Assembly (NCBI RefSeq): GCF_030814995.1 | Contig: NZ_JAUSVX010000004.1 | Coordinates: 62,001-126,000, forward strand | Direction of reading: 5' to 3' | DNA: 64,000 bases | DNA from: Labrys wisconsinensis | Lineage (GTDB): Bacteria; Pseudomonadota; Alphaproteobacteria; Rhizobiales; Labraceae | In this document: positions 26,471-34,535 of the stretch, in pieces | Layout of the letters: each line of letters starts with the position of its first letter | Position numbering within the stretch: position 1 is the first letter of the stretch | Translations under genes and position numbers: made by a program | The notes under the pieces: model-generated | What the model was told of the DNA's origin: nothing | The model's input: the letters and a program-made list of their open reading frames with translations, nothing else | Databases searched by the model: none

Positions 26471-27460
26471 ATGACCATGACAGACGCCGCGACCAAGGCC
26501 CGAAAGCCCGCCCGGGCCGCCGACCTGATGGCCCGCCCCTGGGCCGGCGTCGCCATCCTGCTGATCTTCTTCGTCGGGCTGCTCCTGGCCTTCTCGACGC
26601 TGTCGCCCTACTTCCTGCGCTTCAGCAACCTCACCCAGATCGGCTCCAACATGGCCTTCATCGGCCTGATGGCCGCCGCCGGCACGCCGCTGATCATCGC
26701 CGGCGGCCTCGACCTCTCGGTCGCGGCCGTGGCGGGCATGGCCGGCATCGCCGTCGCCATGCTCAACGCCCACGGCCTCGACATCTGGGGCGCCTGCCTC
26801 GTCGCCCTGCTGCTCGGCGGCGCCATCGGCTTCGCCAACGGCCTGATCACCACGCGCCTCGGCCTCAACCCGTTCATCGTCACCCTGGCGACCATGAGCA
26901 TCGTCACCGGCCTCTCCATGGTGATGACCGGCGGCCTGACCCAGCCGCTGCTGCAGCCCGACTTCAACTGGCTGGGCTCCGGACGCATCGCCCGCGTGCC
27001 GTTCCCGCTGATCCTGATGCTGGCGGTGTTCGCGCTCGCCTGGTTCGTGATGGCGCGCACGCTGTTCGGCCGCCATATCTATGCCGTCGGCGGCAATCCC
27101 GACGCGAGCCGCCTGCTCGGCGTCCCGGTGGAGCGCACCCAGCTCGTGCTCTACGTCGCCTCCGGCGTCTCCGGCGCGCTCGCCGGCATCCTGCTCGCCT
27201 CGATGCTCGGCGCCGCCGCGCCCAACGCCGCCGGCCAGCACCTGCTCACCATCATCGCCGCCATCATCCTCGGCGGCACCAGCCTGTTCGGCGGCCGCGG
27301 CAGCGTCTGGGGCACGCTGCTCGCCGTCCTGATCCTCGGCACGCTCGGCAACGGCCTGACCCTGCTCGACGTCTCCAGCTTCTGGCAGGACGTCACCCGC
27401 GGCGCCGTGCTGCTGCTGGCGGTGGGGTTGGACCAGGTGCGGATCCGGCTGCAGGGGTAG
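26471..27460 (+). CDS. Sugar ABC transporter permease, RbsC-like
   Basis: A 329-residue inner-membrane permease of the RbsC/branched-chain permease family, with 8-10 hydrophobic segments and the conserved IGLMAAAGTPLIIAGGLDLS, GGNPDASRLLGVPVE and ILGGTSLFGGRGSV motifs. It is the last gene of the sugar importer operon, 20 bp after the ATPase gene. Confidence 0.95.
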   Translation: MTMTDAATKARKPARAADLMARPWAGVAILLIFFVGLLLAFSTLSPYFLRFSNLTQIGSNMAFIGLMAAAGTPLIIAGGLDLSVAAVAGMAGIAVAMLNAHGLDIWGACLVALLLGGAIGFANGLITTRLGLNPFIVTLATMSIVTGLSMVMTGGLTQPLLQPDFNWLGSGRIARVPFPLILMLAVFALAWFVMARTLFGRHIYAVGGNPDASRLLGVPVERTQLVLYVASGVSGALAGILLASMLGAAAPNAAGQHLLTIIAAIILGGTSLFGGRGSVWGTLLAVLILGTLGNGLTLLDVSSFWQDVTRGAVLLLAVGLDQVRIRLQG

Positions 27461-27495
27461 GTGCGGTCAATCGCAAGAAAGGTTAATTGAATAAC

Positions 27496-28350
27496 TTAGT
27501 CTGTGCTCCGGCCCATCCAGAGATTCTCATGTGGGAAGGGAATACGAACGCCGACAGACCATTTCTTCTTGCCAATTTCAACTGCTCCCCTGGGACGCTG
27601 TGAGCCAAGAAAGATCTGTAAAGCTTGAAGTTCTGCCGATGGCATAAAAATGCTATAGCCATCACCGCGTTTGACAGTATTGCGATCATCGAGCCCTGGC
27701 CAGTGACTCGGCCACTCAATCGATGGCTCCGGCGCATACTCATAGGGCCAGATCATGACCTCGATGTCGGCAGGCAGCCATTCTTCTGCTCTGGGATGTG
27801 AGAAGGAGAGGAGTGTATCATAAGCATTGATGACGGCATCGGGGATTTTGGAGCGCACCGATCGGGAGTCGAGAGATCCATATATTGAAATAAAGAATGG
27901 ATTCTTCCATCCATAGACAAGAATTGTTGTTTCTGGTTGATCGGTGCTGTCAGAACCTGCATATCCGCCATTCAAATTTGCTAAGCTGGAAAAGTTCAAC
28001 GTCTGAAGAAGATTGCTCCGCTCATTCTCCGAAAGTTCGACGGATTTGTAGCGTTGATCGGCCCAGTATATGAGTCTATTGTCTTCGTAAAGTGCAAAGC
28101 TGGGAGACTGCGAACCAATCACGCTGACCCGGGGGGATGAACGCAGCAATACAAGCACTGGAATCGGTGTACCGATCTTTTTAGCTTTCGCGAGAGTCTC
28201 GGGGCGGTTGAACAAGGAGACTTGATTCGGCTGGCCTTCGATCTTCAAAGAAAGAGTTTCCGCAGATCCCCTCGAAGTATACAGGATGACGTTGGATAGT
28301 CCTCCTAAAATGATATCTCTTCTCTGTCTATTGAAATAAATCATCTGCAT
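27496..28350 (-). CDS. Hypothetical protein, AT-richer than its neighbours
   Basis: A 284-residue protein I do not recognise. The N-terminus (NRQRRDIILGGLSNVILY) resembles a twin-arginine or ordinary signal sequence, so export is possible. The rest is soluble-looking, with several aromatic residues (DIEVMIWPYEYAPEPSIEW, WPSHWPGLDD) and a GKKWSVGVR-like C-terminal part. The DNA is close to 48 % GC with AT-rich codons, unlike the roughly 70 % of both flanks, which suggests transfer. Start 28350 is the best ATG; longer in-frame options exist upstream. Confidence 0.7.
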   Translation of the reverse strand: MQMIYFNRQRRDIILGGLSNVILYTSRGSAETLSLKIEGQPNQVSLFNRPETLAKAKKIGTPIPVLVLLRSSPRVSVIGSQSPSFALYEDNRLIYWADQRYKSVELSENERSNLLQTLNFSSLANLNGGYAGSDSTDQPETTILVYGWKNPFFISIYGSLDSRSVRSKIPDAVINAYDTLLSFSHPRAEEWLPADIEVMIWPYEYAPEPSIEWPSHWPGLDDRNTVKRGDGYSIFMPSAELQALQIFLGSQRPRGAVEIGKKKWSVGVRIPFPHENLWMGRSTD

Positions 28351-28662
28351 GTTTGAAGCATTTTCACCAATCGTGCATTTTCGCAATAGGGATTTGTTTG
28401 TTGTTGCTGATCGACGTACCGGCGGCAGTTCCAACCGTTGGCATGGGGTTGGTCGGCTGTACTCGTGATCGAAAGCGCAATTCGCGATCAACCATGCCCG
28501 ATGCATCTTCCGGCGCGATCAGCGATCCACATCGACGCGACGCAGTCCCGACCGACAACGCATCCAAGCCCCCCGTTGCACGCAAACCGATCCGATCCTC
28601 CGCAAGGGGGAGGGCTCTGACGGCTCCGCCTTCGAACGAACTGCCCTGCCCCGGGGCGGTGC
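28351..28662. other. Intergenic region, no gene supported
   Basis: These 312 bases join the AT-richer gene to the GC-rich M24 gene. The GC content rises from left to right, so the boundary of the foreign segment is probably around 28390-28430. A plus-strand frame from TTG 28353 encodes a hydrophobic start but runs antisense into the next gene, so I do not call it. Confidence 0.5.
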
Positions 28663-29859
28663 CTAAACCCCCGTCCCCCCGCGATTCCATCCCCGCGCCG
28701 TGTCGCCGAAGCCGATCCAGCCGATGTCCGTCACCGCCACCGTGTCCTCCAGCTTGATGTAGCCGCGGCTGGGATGGAGCATGGTCGTCTCGATCGAGAG
28801 CACCATGCCGGCTTCCAGCGGCCGGTCCTCGTCATAGCCGGGATAGGGCACGAAGCCCTTGCCGGTCAGCCGCGGCGCCTCGTGGGCGATCATGCCCATG
28901 CCGTGGGCGGTGAAATGGGTATAGCCCTTGTGCTTCGAGCGCTCCAGCAGCGCCAGCGCCGGGGTGAACACGTCGCCGCCGCGCGCACCGGCCTTCACCG
29001 GACCGCGCGCGGCCATCTGGATCGCGTCGACCTCGCCGAGCAGGTCGACGAGCTCGGCATCCGGCTCCCCCTGGATCGCCATGCGGCAGACGTCGCCGAT
29101 ATAGCCGCGGTAATTGCCGCCGGAATCGAGCGTCAGCACGTCGCCCTCGCCCCAGACCTGGTCGGAGGGGGCGCGGTTGTGGCTCTTGCCGGCGGTGATC
29201 AGGCAATATTCGAAGGTGAGGCCGCGCGCCACTTCCTCGCGCTTCAGGGCCTCGGCGAGCTGGCGCTTGGTCGCGCCCGGGCCGTGGCCGGCGATCACGG
29301 TCTGCATGGAGTCCACCACCTTCTCCGAGGCGAGGCGCAGCAGCTCCAGCTCGGCCGGTGTCTTGACGGCGCGCAGCCGCTCCAACGGCACGATCGCTTC
29401 CGCGAAGGTCGCGTTCGGCAGCTTTTCCCTCAGCCGCAGGAAGGCGTCGGCGGGCAGGAACGCCATCTCCACGCCGATCCGCTTGTCCGCGAGGCCGAGC
29501 TTCGTGATCTGCTCGGCTGCGAGCTCGGCCGCATCGAGCGTGCCCCAGCTCTTGGCGATGACCGTCGGCACCCAGAAGCGGCCGAGCTCGCGCTCGTAGG
29601 ATTCCATCGGGTTGCCGATATAGGCGGCGTCCGGGGCGCGGCCCCTGGCATAGACCAGCACCGGCAGGTAGCGGCTGAGGCCGAGCGCGTCCATCGCGTC
29701 GAAGAAGAAGAACCGGTAGCCGCCGAGGAGATACTGGATGTTGTGCTTCGATGTGAGGATGAGGGCGTCGAGGCCCGCCGCCTCCATCAGGGCGTCAAGC
29801 TTGCCCCCATCGAAGGGCAGGCCGCCCGCATGCTCCGTGCTTGCACCGGCGCGTTCCAT
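28663..29859 (-). CDS. M24 metallopeptidase (Xaa-Pro aminopeptidase/creatinase family)
   Basis: A 398-residue pita-bread metallohydrolase. All five metal ligands are visible: Asp in LTLDSGGNYRG, Asp in YIGDVCR, His in FTAHGMGMIAHE, Glu in SIETTML and Glu in KLEDTVAV. The N-terminal creatinase-like domain (about 1-165) is present. The family includes proline peptidases and C-N hydrolases such as creatinase; inside a molybdenum-hydroxylase operon a small-molecule amide substrate is as likely as a peptide. It is the last gene of the operon, 106 bp after the amidohydrolase. Confidence 0.93.
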   Translation of the reverse strand: MERAGASTEHAGGLPFDGGKLDALMEAAGLDALILTSKHNIQYLLGGYRFFFFDAMDALGLSRYLPVLVYARGRAPDAAYIGNPMESYERELGRFWVPTVIAKSWGTLDAAELAAEQITKLGLADKRIGVEMAFLPADAFLRLREKLPNATFAEAIVPLERLRAVKTPAELELLRLASEKVVDSMQTVIAGHGPGATKRQLAEALKREEVARGLTFEYCLITAGKSHNRAPSDQVWGEGDVLTLDSGGNYRGYIGDVCRMAIQGEPDAELVDLLGEVDAIQMAARGPVKAGARGGDVFTPALALLERSKHKGYTHFTAHGMGMIAHEAPRLTGKGFVPYPGYDEDRPLEAGMVLSIETTMLHPSRGYIKLEDTVAVTDIGWIGFGDTARGWNRGGTGV

Positions 29860-29965
29860 GACATCCTCCCGTGGCTTGTCCGGTCCGTTCGGCCGGTGCC
29901 GTTGTTGGTGAGCGTATAGTGCATGGCGGATGCGGGAACGAAAGGCCGTTCGTCCCCCGTGGCGA

Positions 29966-30850
29966 TCACAACCGGTAGAGCCGCCGCGCATTGCCGGCGA
30001 GCATCGCCTCCCGGTCCGCCGGCTGATGGTCAGCCAGGGCATCCCTGAAGGCACCGATCAGCTCGCCATAGCCGCACCATAGCTTCTCGATCGGAAAGTT
30101 GCTGCCGAAGACGCAGCGCGCCGGCCCGAACGCCGCGACGGTCTCGTGCACGATCCTGGCGATGTGGGCGGGGTCGTTGCAGCGGACGAAGGTGCCGAGG
30201 CCGGAGAGCTTGACGTGCATGTTGGGCCGCTCCGCGAGGCGCTTCAGCCCCTCGCGCCAGGCGGCGAAACCAGCCTCCAAGAGGTCCTCCGGCATGCCGC
30301 AATGCATCAGCACGAAGGGCGTGCCGGGGAAATCGGCGGCGAGCCGGGCGCCGTCGGCGAATTGCGCGGTGAAGATCTGCAGCTCGAACAGCAGGCCGTG
30401 CTCGCCGAGCAGGGCGAAGCCGCGCCGCCAGGCCGGGTCGTTCATCAGGTCGGGCCGGGCGGCGAAGCGGTAGAGCGGCGTCTCGTGCCAGTGGAGCTGC
30501 TGGCGGATGCCCCGCACGGTCGGGATAGCCGCCAGCGCTCGCAGCTCTGCCGCGACATCGGGGCCGGCGAGGTCGGCATAGGCAACCTGCGCCGTCGGCC
30601 AGCCCGTGCGCTCGTGCTCGCCCTGGACCCAGCGCGCCTCGTCGAGGCCCCGCGCCGGTGCCCAGTTGGCCTGGACGTAGACGCTGCCGGTGACGCCATG
30701 CGGCGCGGCGTCGGCGATGTATTCCTCCGGAGGATAGTCGCGGCGGATCGACTCATAGGGGCCGAAGATGCGCGGCAGCATCGGTCCCGAGAGCCAGGGC
30801 AGGTCCGCCTGCCGCCAGATATGGTGATGGGCGTCGATGATGCCGGTCAT
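29966..30850 (-). CDS. Amidohydrolase-2 family protein (PF04909-type TIM barrel)
   Basis: A 294-residue metal-dependent hydrolase. It starts with the metal motif IIDAHHHIW (residues 4-12) and has QLHWHETP, VLMHCGMPED and FGSNFPIEKLW, typical of 2-pyrone-4,6-dicarboxylate or L-fuconolactone hydrolases and related decarboxylases. It overlaps the VWA gene by ATGA. In this operon it probably opens a lactone or lactam ring formed after hydroxylation by the molybdenum enzyme. Confidence 0.93.
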   Translation of the reverse strand: MTGIIDAHHHIWRQADLPWLSGPMLPRIFGPYESIRRDYPPEEYIADAAPHGVTGSVYVQANWAPARGLDEARWVQGEHERTGWPTAQVAYADLAGPDVAAELRALAAIPTVRGIRQQLHWHETPLYRFAARPDLMNDPAWRRGFALLGEHGLLFELQIFTAQFADGARLAADFPGTPFVLMHCGMPEDLLEAGFAAWREGLKRLAERPNMHVKLSGLGTFVRCNDPAHIARIVHETVAAFGPARCVFGSNFPIEKLWCGYGELIGAFRDALADHQPADREAMLAGNARRLYRL

Positions 30851-31995
30851 GCCGAACCTCCCAGTCGAAACTGCGTCGCGGCCGAGCCGCGCGGGCGGGC
30901 CTGCGCCGCGGCGAGGGCCGCGGGGAAACCCATCCACGCCGCGATCGAGGCGGCGTCCGCCATCCGGTCGATCGAGGCCAGCACGGCCTGCATCGCCCGC
31001 GTCTGCGGCTGGTAGCGCGGGTCGGCCAGCATCGGGCTCGCCCAGATCAGGCGATGCGCCAGGCGCGCGAGCCGGGCCGTCGCCTGGACCATTCGCGCGG
31101 GATCGCCGCGCTCGAACCCGTCGGAGACGATCGCAACCACGGCGCCGCGCACCAGGGTGGCATGGTGGGAGCGCTCAAGGAAGGCCGCGAGGCTGTCGCC
31201 GATGCGTGTGCCGCCGTCCCAGTCCGTCAGGATGTCCGCCAGCCGTGCCATGGCGACGTCGAGATCGGCGCGGGCGAGCAGGCGCGTCACCCGCGTCAGG
31301 CGGGTGCCGAAGCAGAACACCTCGGTCGCCGGCAAGGCGCGGACCAGGGCATGCGCCACGGCCAGGGCGTCCGGCGAGACGGACTTCATCGAGCCGGACA
31401 CATCGACCAGCATCAGGAGCCGCCGCGGCATGTGCGGGCGGCCGCGGCGCGGCACCGGCTTGAAGGCGCCGGCAAGGGTACGGTCCTGACGCAGGGTCTT
31501 GGCCAGGTCGATGGCGCCGCGGCGGGCCGGCACAAGCCGGCGCGAGAGCCTTCGGGGCATGGCGGCGCGGCTCGCCTCGGCCGCGGCCCGCGCCCGCAGG
31601 GAGGAGGGCAGGGGCCGGGTCCGCCTGGCGCCGGTCCCGTCGGCATCCGCCGCCTCCAGGCCGCCGCCTTCGCCGGTTTCGATCCGGATAGCGGACCGGA
31701 CCGAGCCGCGCTGATCGAGGCGCTGCTCGTCCTCGCCGGCCTCGCCCGGCCGCTCCAGCGCCGGCGGCGCCAGGCCGTGCAGCCAGCCGCGAAAGGCCTG
31801 GTCGAAGCAGGGCAGGGCCTCGGGGCTTTTCAGGAAGACCGTCCGGGCGATCCAGTAGAGCTCGCCCGGCGCATCGAACGGGATCGTCGCGAGGGCGGCG
31901 AGGAAATCCTGGATCATGTCGGGGGTGACCGGCAGCCCGGCGGAGCGCAGGCGCCGGGGCAGGTCGTCGAGAACGGCGGTGGCGGAGCAGTTCAT
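30847..31995 (-). CDS. CoxE-like VWA-domain protein
   Basis: A 382-residue protein of the CoxE/VWA family. The C-terminal half is a von Willebrand A domain with an intact metal site: DVSGSMKS, a later Thr in GGTRIGDSL, and VAIVSDGFERGD. The N-terminal half is Arg/Ala-rich. With the MoxR ATPase it corresponds to CoxD/CoxE, which in carbon monoxide dehydrogenase operons mature the molybdenum-copper active site. Their presence next to hydroxylase subunit genes supports the same role here. It is separated from the MoxR gene by a 61-bp-arm inverted repeat. Confidence 0.93.
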   Translation of the reverse strand: MNCSATAVLDDLPRRLRSAGLPVTPDMIQDFLAALATIPFDAPGELYWIARTVFLKSPEALPCFDQAFRGWLHGLAPPALERPGEAGEDEQRLDQRGSVRSAIRIETGEGGGLEAADADGTGARRTRPLPSSLRARAAAEASRAAMPRRLSRRLVPARRGAIDLAKTLRQDRTLAGAFKPVPRRGRPHMPRRLLMLVDVSGSMKSVSPDALAVAHALVRALPATEVFCFGTRLTRVTRLLARADLDVAMARLADILTDWDGGTRIGDSLAAFLERSHHATLVRGAVVAIVSDGFERGDPARMVQATARLARLAHRLIWASPMLADPRYQPQTRAMQAVLASIDRMADAASIAAWMGFPAALAAAQARPRGSAATQFRLGGSA

Positions 31996-32051
31996 AGGCC
32001 GCCCGCGACTTTTGGAGGTGGAACAGGGATGGAGCGGTTTGGCGCGACCTG

Positions 32052-32235
32052 CCTTCTCCACGCAGTGGGGAAGGTGGCCCGACGAAGTCGGGTCGGATGG
32101 GGTGTGGCGGGCAGAGCTGCACGCTTTGAAGGCTCTGCATGACTGTCGTGCAAGCCGAACACAATCCCAGACCCGCCCGCCACACCCCATCCGACCTTGC
32201 TTCGCAAGGCCACCTTCCCCGCTGCGCGGAGAAGG
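32052..32235. repeat. Large inverted repeat, 61-bp arms, with nested hairpins
   Basis: Arms 32052-32112 and 32175-32235 are reverse complements over 61 bp with few differences, enclosing a 62-base loop that has its own 7-bp-arm hairpin (32111-32117 with 32132-32138). Each arm contains a small hairpin. In the left arm it is CCGAC-GAA-GTCGG; at the matching place the right arm reads CCTTGC-GAA-GCAAGG, so the stem has changed on both sides and stays paired. The element lies inside an operon, between the MoxR and CoxE genes, and may form a long hairpin in the mRNA. Confidence 0.85.
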
Positions 32236-32293
32236 CTTTCATGTCGCGGCTCCGGCATCCTCCGGACGCGCGGACAGGTGGCGCCCGTTCCCA

Positions 32294-33154
32294 TCACACC
32301 CCGGCCTCCTCCAGGATCCGCGTCGCCTCGCGCAGCATCAGGTCGAAATCCTCCTGGTCCTTCACCAGGAGTCCGAGCGAGCGGCGCAGCGCCTCCGGCC
32401 AGGCCGTGCCGTTTGCGGCGAGCGCTGCCGCCCCGCGCGACCAGTCGATGCTCTCGGAGACGCCTGGCTTCTTCAGCAGCGGCAGGCGGCGCGCCCCGCC
32501 GACTGCCGCCACCAGGCTGGTCGCAGCACGCTCGGGCAGGGACGGATTGTGCAGGCGGACGATCGCCGCCTCCCGCTCGGGCGCGGGATAGTCGATCCAG
32601 TGGTAGAGACAGCGCCGTCTCAGCGCCTCGTGCAGCTCGCGCGTGCGGTTGGAGGTCAGCACGGCCAGCGGCCGCGTCGTCGCTTTCAGCGTGCCGCGTT
32701 CGGGGATGGTGATCTGGCCCTCGCCCAGGAATTCCAGGAGGAAGGCCTCGAAGGCGTCGTCGGCGCGGTCGATCTCGTCGATCAGCAGCACGCATTGGGC
32801 ACCGGCGCGCAGCGCGGCCAGGAGCGGGCGCTCGATCAGGTAGTCGTCGCCATAGAGCGCCTCCAGCGGCCCGGCCTGGTGGGCGCGGATCGCCAGGAGC
32901 TGGCGGGCATGGTTCCATTCGTAGAGCGCCTGGCCGGCATCGATGCCATCGTGGCATTGCAGGCGGATCAGCCGGCGGCCGAGCATGGCTGCCAGCGCCT
33001 GCGCGATCGAGGTCTTGCCGACGCCCGGCGCGCCCTCGACCAGCAGCGGCTTGTCGAGGGCGAGCGCCAGCTGCACGGCCGTGGCCGTGCCCTCGTCGGC
33101 GATGTAGCCGGCGGTAGCGAGGCCCTCGACCAGCTCGGCGAAGGAGGGGGACAT
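32294..33154 (-). CDS. MoxR-family AAA+ ATPase (CoxD-like)
   Basis: A 286-residue AAA+ ATPase. Walker A GAPGVGKTS lies near residues 42-50 and Walker B VLLIDEIDRAD near 130, followed by the family's sensor region (PLAVLTSNRTRELHEALRRR). MoxR proteins work with VWA partners as chaperones for cofactor insertion. This gene is encoded between the hydroxylase subunits and the VWA gene, the CoxD position. Start 33154 follows GGAGG-type purines. Confidence 0.95.
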   Translation of the reverse strand: MSPSFAELVEGLATAGYIADEGTATAVQLALALDKPLLVEGAPGVGKTSIAQALAAMLGRRLIRLQCHDGIDAGQALYEWNHARQLLAIRAHQAGPLEALYGDDYLIERPLLAALRAGAQCVLLIDEIDRADDAFEAFLLEFLGEGQITIPERGTLKATTRPLAVLTSNRTRELHEALRRRCLYHWIDYPAPEREAAIVRLHNPSLPERAATSLVAAVGGARRLPLLKKPGVSESIDWSRGAAALAANGTAWPEALRRSLGLLVKDQEDFDLMLREATRILEEAGV

Positions 33155-33178
33155 GCTCCGGCCTCCCGGCTCGCCGGT

Positions 33179-33487
33179 TCAGAACTGCGGATGCTCGACG
33201 GTGAGGACGTGGAAGCGCGAGGCGCAATTGGCCGCGGCGTCGGCGCCCGCGGCCTTGCCCTCCGGGCTGCCCATGCCGGCGAGGCGCGCCTCGTCGCTGT
33301 CGTACCACATCTCGTTGACCGCATCGGCGCCCATCCGGTCCGCCCCGGACGCCAGCACGTTGATGGTGTAGCGGCGCAGGCCCGGAATCCTGCGGGCCAG
33401 CGGCGCGTGATGGTTCAGCAGCCAGTCGGCGAAGGCCTCGGGCGAGGTCTCGTCCTTGCGCTTGAGCAGCGAAATCACTTTCAGCAT
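33179..33487 (-). CDS. EthD-domain (dimeric alpha/beta barrel) small protein
   Basis: A 102-residue protein starting LKVISLLKRKDETSPEAFAD, with HHAPLARRIPGLRRYTIN, the conserved EthD pattern. EthD-fold proteins are small dimers of varied roles in degradative operons, some binding or converting ring-cleavage intermediates. It lies between the hydroxylase and MoxR genes, with short gaps of 24 and 40 bp. Its specific reaction is unknown. Confidence 0.9.
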   Translation of the reverse strand: MLKVISLLKRKDETSPEAFADWLLNHHAPLARRIPGLRRYTINVLASGADRMGADAVNEMWYDSDEARLAGMGSPEGKAAGADAAANCASRFHVLTVEHPQF

Positions 33488-33527
33488 CGGAGGCTCCTGT
33501 CGGGTTTTTCCAGAGTGAAGAGGGGCG

Positions 33528-34535
33528 TCACGCGGCCTTCCGCTTGGCCAGGATGCCGCGCAACACCCGCTCGGGCGTGAACGGCATCTCGTCCATGCGG
33601 GCGCCGCAGGCGTCGAAGATGGCATTGGCGATGGCCGGGATCGGCGAGTTGGCGGTCATCTCGCCGATGCCCTTGGCGCCGTAGGGGCCATTCGAGGCCG
33701 GGCGCTCGATGATGACGCTGGTCATGGCGGGCGTGTCGGCCGGCCCCGGCATCAGGTAGTCCTGGAAGTCGAGCGGGCCGCATTTGCGGTCGGGGTAATA
33801 GGGCTCGGTGGTCTCGTAGAGCGCGTGGCTCACCCCCATCCAGGCGCCGCCGCTGATCTGCTGGTGCACCATGGCCGGGTTCAGCGCCCGGCCGACCTCG
33901 TAGGCGTTGATCAGCGACACCACCCGGACGATGCCGGTCTCGTCGTCGACCTCGACATCGGCGATGGTGCAGGCATGGGCCTGGCAGGAGTCCGGGTCCA
34001 TCTTGCCGGTCTCGGGATCGGGGAAGCTGCGCTCCTTCATCCACATGCCGCGGCCGGAAATGGTACGCGCGTGCTTGAAATGCGCGGCAAGGGCGAGGTC
34101 GACCAGGCCGATCGCCTTTGCCGGCGCGCCCTTGACCTGGATCTTGCCCTTGTGGTCGGGCTCGAGGTCTTCGGCGTCGACCTCAAGCTCCAGCGCCGCG
34201 ACCTCCATCATCACCTGCCTCGCCTCCTTGGCCGCCGCGATCACGGCATTGCCGATGCGGTGGGTGCCGCGGCTGGCGAAGGTGCCCATGCAGTGCGGGC
34301 CGGTGTCGGTGTCGGCGGTGTCGACCATGATCGCCTGGTAGGGCACGCCGAGCGTCTCGGCCGCGATCTGCGAGATCACGCTCTTCAGGCCCTGGCCGAG
34401 ATCGACGCTCGACAGCGTCACCACGAAGGAGCCTGTCGTGGTGGCATGGATCAGCGCCTGGGAGGGATCGCCGCCGAGGTTCATGCCGGTGGGATAGTTG
34501 ACGGCGGCAAAGCCGCGGCCCCTCAGGATCGCCAT
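33528..34535 (-). CDS. Molybdenum hydroxylase, molybdopterin subunit, C-terminal half
   Basis: A 335-residue protein matching the second half of xanthine-dehydrogenase-type large subunits. It starts AILRGRGFAAVNYPTG, where single-chain enzymes have an internal RGRG linker. It contains SSVDLGQGLKSVISQIAAE and the catalytic-Glu motif GAKGIGEMTANSP near the end. Its ATG overlaps the stop of the N-terminal half (TGATG at 34535). Together with the next gene it forms one split catalytic subunit, like NdhM and NdhL of Eubacterium barkeri nicotinate dehydrogenase. Confidence 0.92.
   Translation of the reverse strand: MAILRGRGFAAVNYPTGMNLGGDPSQALIHATTTGSFVVTLSSVDLGQGLKSVISQIAAETLGVPYQAIMVDTADTDTGPHCMGTFASRGTHRIGNAVIAAAKEARQVMMEVAALELEVDAEDLEPDHKGKIQVKGAPAKAIGLVDLALAAHFKHARTISGRGMWMKERSFPDPETGKMDPDSCQAHACTIADVEVDDETGIVRVVSLINAYEVGRALNPAMVHQQISGGAWMGVSHALYETTEPYYPDRKCGPLDFQDYLMPGPADTPAMTSVIIERPASNGPYGAKGIGEMTANSPIPAIANAIFDACGARMDEMPFTPERVLRGILAKRKAA

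Noticed and set aside
28353-28757. Plus-strand frame starting at a TTG with a hydrophobic N-terminus (FAIGICLLLLIDVPAAVP)
   Set aside because: It looks like a signal peptide but has no ribosome binding site, then becomes Arg/Ser/Pro-rich and runs antisense into the M24 gene.
32052-32235. CRISPR-like or insertion-sequence ends
   Set aside because: There are only two inverted arms, no regular direct repeats with spacers, no transposase gene and no clear target duplication.
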